In this document: in pieces, positions 14,073 to 15,937 of the stretch
Layout of the letters: each line of letters begins with the position of its first letter
Numbering within the stretch: the stretch's first letter is position 1
Assembly: GCA_035539855.1 (NCBI GenBank)
Contig: DATLHO010000180.1
Location: forward strand, 1-15,937
Length of the DNA stretch: 15,937 nucleotides
DNA from: DATLHO01 sp035539855
Lineage (GTDB): Bacteria; Bacteroidota; Ignavibacteria; OLB7
Direction: 5' to 3'
Program-made: the position numbers and the translations under genes
The notes under the pieces: model-generated
Seen by the model: the letters and a program-made list of their open reading frames with translations, nothing else
What the model was told of the DNA's origin: nothing
The model's database searches: none

Positions 14073-15563
14073 ATGACCAGCTCTACCGGCGACCACTGCG
14101 CGTCCGCATCATCCGACGAAGTCGCCCATCGCGCGACACACCTCACCACTTCGAGTCACTCACGTCGAACACGACCCGGGCAGCGACACCGGGAACGGCG
14201 AGGGTTCTTCGCAGCGCGATGTAGCTCGCTGCTGCACGGCGCGGAGCAATCGACAACGCTGGCGACGGCTCTTGCGACGACGCTGTCGACATCGATGGCG
14301 ACCGCTCTTGTGACGGTGCTGTTCACCGTCGTCCCTGCTGACGCCAGCGCGCAGGGCCGGACGATCACGACCTTCCCCTACGCCCAGCACTTCACCTTCA
14401 TTCCATCCGGAAGTTCCACGACTCCGAGCGGACCGGTCGGCGCGCCGATCTTCCCGACGACCGACGTCGACGGCGGCGAGTTCACCGTCGACTCGACGAC
14501 CAGCTCGCTGATGGCCAGCGGCTCGTCGACGGGACTCGGCAACAACGTCGGCGCGGGCGGCATGATCCGCATCCAGACCAGCGGCAGCACACTGCCGACG
14601 ATCGCCCAGGGATTCACCGTCCACGCGAGCTTCACCGGACGGACCGGCGATTCGATCGCCGTGGCGTGGACGAAGGTCTCCAACGGCACATCGACGCGCG
14701 CGAGTGAGCTGCGCATCGCCGCGAGCGCCGACGGGGGCCCGTTTTCGGACATCACGTCGGTCGCCTTCGACAACTCCGCGACGGCACAGTCCGGCACGCT
14801 GTCCTCCGCGCTGCCGGCCGGACTCGATGGCGCAGCGAGCGTACGCTTTCGCATCTATGCAATCAACGTCGGCGGCAGCGGAGCGCACCCTCGCGTCATC
14901 GTCGACGATCTCCGCATCGCGGCGGATGAGGAGACGGCGCTGCCGGTCGAGCTCGACGACTTCGAAGCCGTCTACCACGATGGCATCGTAGGCCTCGCAT
15001 GGCGCACCGCATCGGAGCACGACAACGAAGGATTCGAGGTGCTGCGCGCCTCAGGCGTGGACTCGGTCTTCGCCCCCGTCGCCTCATATCGCACCAACGA
15101 TGAGCTGCGGGGTCTCGGCACGAGCCCCTTCGGGAGAGACTACCGCTTCGACGACGCGCTGCCTGCATCGCTTCTGGTCGCCGGGACGACGCTTCTCTAT
15201 CGCCTTGCGGACGTCGCTCCCGACGGCCAGCGTACCGAGCATCCGATACGCACCGTGCGTATCGGTGCCGCTCCGAGTCCTGTGCCCGGGCTCGCCGTCG
15301 TGCGAATGCGGCTCGACGAGCTGCGTCCACTGCCGGCACGTGAGCACGTTGTCGCGCGGTTCTCGCTCGCGGCCGAGGAGCTCGTCACGTTCGAGGTAAT
15401 CGGCATGCGGGGAGATCGGCTCGTGCGCACCGCGCCGCAAGCGCTCGGCGCCGGCACGCATGAGCACGCACTCGACGTCGGCGGCCTGGCTGCCGGCATC
15501 TACACGCTGACAGCACGTGCCGGCGACGCCGTCCGCGTGCGCAGGTTCGTGATCACGAGGTAG
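14073..15563 (+). CDS. Exported protein with a T9SS-type C-terminal region
   Basis: 496 residues. The start is chosen from AGGAGG six bases upstream. The N-terminus is long and polar (1-60, Arg/His/Ser-rich), followed by Ala/Thr/Leu-rich hydrophobic sequence and a signal cleavage site near ADASA/QG (93/94). An internal ATG at 14295 would give a signal of only about 20 residues. The mature part begins with a beta-rich domain (about 94-285) ending in VIVDDLRIA, typical of surface beta-sandwich domains. Next is LPVELDDFEAVYHDGIVGLAWRTASEHDNEGFEVLR, the segment that commonly precedes T9SS sorting domains. The last 85 residues end AAGIYTLTARAG...RRFVITR, like a type A sorting domain, but PLPAREH stands where PNPARG-type motifs are usual. 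Surface location or secretion is inferred; no enzymatic motif was found. Confidence 0.8.
   Translation: MTSSTGDHCASASSDEVAHRATHLTTSSHSRRTRPGQRHRERRGFFAARCSSLLHGAEQSTTLATALATTLSTSMATALVTVLFTVVPADASAQGRTITTFPYAQHFTFIPSGSSTTPSGPVGAPIFPTTDVDGGEFTVDSTTSSLMASGSSTGLGNNVGAGGMIRIQTSGSTLPTIAQGFTVHASFTGRTGDSIAVAWTKVSNGTSTRASELRIAASADGGPFSDITSVAFDNSATAQSGTLSSALPAGLDGAASVRFRIYAINVGGSGAHPRVIVDDLRIAADEETALPVELDDFEAVYHDGIVGLAWRTASEHDNEGFEVLRASGVDSVFAPVASYRTNDELRGLGTSPFGRDYRFDDALPASLLVAGTTLLYRLADVAPDGQRTEHPIRTVRIGAAPSPVPGLAVVRMRLDELRPLPAREHVVARFSLAAEELVTFEVIGMRGDRLVRTAPQALGAGTHEHALDVGGLAAGIYTLTARAGDAVRVRRFVITR
14261..14321 (+). repeat. 36-bp internal duplication in the signal-peptide region
   Basis: GGCGACGGCTCTTGCGACG (from 14261) recurs at 14297 as GGCGACCGCTCTTGTGACG. 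The encoded units are ATALATTLSTSM and ATALVTVLFTVV. The second forms the hydrophobic core of the signal peptide and the first is a weaker copy upstream of it, which lengthens the N-terminus. Confidence 0.55.
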
Positions 15564-15571
15564 GGCATCCG

Positions 15572-15706
15572 GCGGCGCGGTCCATCGCTGCGCGCCCGAT
15601 CGCGGCGCGGTCCATCGCGGCGCACCCCATCGCGGCGCGCCCGTTCGCGGCGCGCCCGTTCGCGGCGCGCTCGATCGCAATGCGCCCGATCGCGACGCGC
15701 CCGCGG
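15572..15706 (+). repeat. 15-bp tandem array, nine copies, directly after the exported-protein gene
   Basis: The unit is approximately GCGGCGCGCCCGATC, with units starting at 15572 and every 15 bases to 15692. Units 1 and 3 are identical, as are 5 and 6; others differ by one to four bases. It starts eight bases after the stop codon. The core TCGCGGCG is shared with the 14-bp array after gatA. The last unit runs into the left arm of the large palindrome. The array also lies at the 3' side of a gene, but its unit does not resemble that gene's last codons. Confidence 0.88.
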
Positions 15707-15909
15707 CAATTGCCAGCCGGGCGAAGGACGAGTACCTTGCGCGGTCATTCGTGATGTGCGTCAGGTCATCGATCGCACCCGCCGTTTGCGCGGCCGACGA
15801 GCTCGGTCCGGCGAACGGCGGGTGCGATCGATGACCTGACGCACATCACGAATGACCGCGCAAGGTACTCGTCCTTCGCCCGGCTGGCAATTGCCGCGGG
15901 CGCGTCGCG
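15691..15909. repeat. 219-bp hairpin: perfect 96-bp inverted repeat with a partly paired centre
   Basis: I paired bases 15691-15786 one by one with 15814-15909 and found no mismatch; the axis is base 15800. Inside the arms the pairing continues imperfectly on the same axis: two C-C/G-G mismatches, two G-T wobbles, and CCGA (15794-15797) with TCGG (15803-15806) around the loop CGAGC. Perfect arms grown from an imperfect core are what fold-back synthesis at a small natural hairpin would produce, in the cell or during amplification and assembly. No transposase or tRNA is associated. Confidence 0.9.
15710..15738 (+). promoter_or_regulatory. Candidate promoter inside the left palindrome arm (mirrored in the right arm)
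   Basis: TTGCCA (15710-15715), 17 bases, TACCTT (15733-15738). A GTG-ATG pair follows at 15751-15756, and its frame runs only 27 codons, through the hairpin centre, before TGA at 15832-15834. It may be the promoter and first codons of a gene whose continuation has been replaced by the inverted copy. By symmetry the reverse complement lies in the right arm, pointing left. Confidence 0.3.
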
Positions 15910-15937
15910 CTCGATCGCAATGCGCCCGATCGCGACG
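15902..15937 (+). repeat. Re-entry into the 15-bp array after the palindrome, cut by the window end
   Basis: Bases 15906-15937 repeat 15666-15697 exactly (32 bases, direct orientation). This places units GCGTCGCGCTCGATC (15902), GCAATGCGCCCGATC (15917) and a partial GCGACG at the edge. The array therefore flanks the palindrome on both sides in the same orientation, rather than being mirrored. Confidence 0.75.

Noticed and set aside
15500..15748. Minus-strand 82-codon frame with DRARR/ERARR pentapeptide-like units
   Set aside because: It is the translation of the 15-bp array, starts within the palindrome and continues antisense into the exported-protein gene. It is not a pentapeptide-repeat protein.
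15691..15909. Insertion sequence or MITE with terminal inverted repeats
   Set aside because: There is no transposase, the arms meet at a five-base loop rather than flanking cargo, and no clear target-site duplication can be separated from the surrounding array.

Overview
The window is high-GC bacterial DNA (well above 60% G+C by eye). Every convincing gene lies on the + strand. Two secreted proteins, one certain and one likely, carry C-terminal type IX secretion (T9SS) sorting domains, which points to the Bacteroidota/Chlorobiota/Kapaibacteriota (FCB) side of the tree. The high GC fits a lineage such as Kapaibacteriota, Rhodothermia or a relative, but the phylum cannot be fixed from the sequence. 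The left edge cuts a gene. The right edge lies in a repeat, so the window may be a whole metagenomic contig.

Layout. (1) 2-1213: 3' part of a two-PDZ-domain protein, then a clean hairpin terminator. (2) 1381-5223: a 1280-residue secreted protein with an IgGFc-binding-like N-terminus, two ASH/choice-of-anchor-D-like domains, a cohesin-like domain and a T9SS sorting domain. Its promoter would give a nearly leaderless mRNA. (3) 5315-7015: CstA-family peptide/carbon-starvation transporter. (4) 7016-7450: intergenic region with a pair of operator-like sites. (5) 7451-8713: lipoprotein made of four PepSY-like repeats around an Asp/His/Cys-rich, possibly metal-binding linker, closed by an 18-bp-stem terminator. 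(6) 8875-10341: psd and pssA, the two enzymes that make phosphatidylethanolamine from CDP-diacylglycerol. (7) 10438-13733: purS-purQ (FGAM synthase small and glutaminase subunits), two TatA-family genes and gatA. (8) 13730-13883: eleven copies of a 14-bp tandem repeat that begins on the gatA stop codon. (9) 14073-15563: a second exported protein with a weaker T9SS-type C-terminus. (10) 15572-15937: a 15-bp tandem array, a 219-bp hairpin with perfect 96-bp arms, then a return into the array.

The centre is housekeeping: phospholipid synthesis, purine synthesis, Tat export and tRNA-dependent amidation. Partner genes (purL, tatC, gatB, gatC) are not in the window. The flanks are envelope and secretion genes. 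Genes inside probable operons (pssA, purQ, second tatA) have strong Shine-Dalgarno (SD) sequences, while most leading genes lack one.

The most unusual material is non-coding: two short-unit GC-rich arrays directly downstream of genes, a third partial duplication of a gene end at 5201-5248, and the large fold-back palindrome at the right edge. That palindrome may be a real chromosomal structure or an assembly/amplification artefact.
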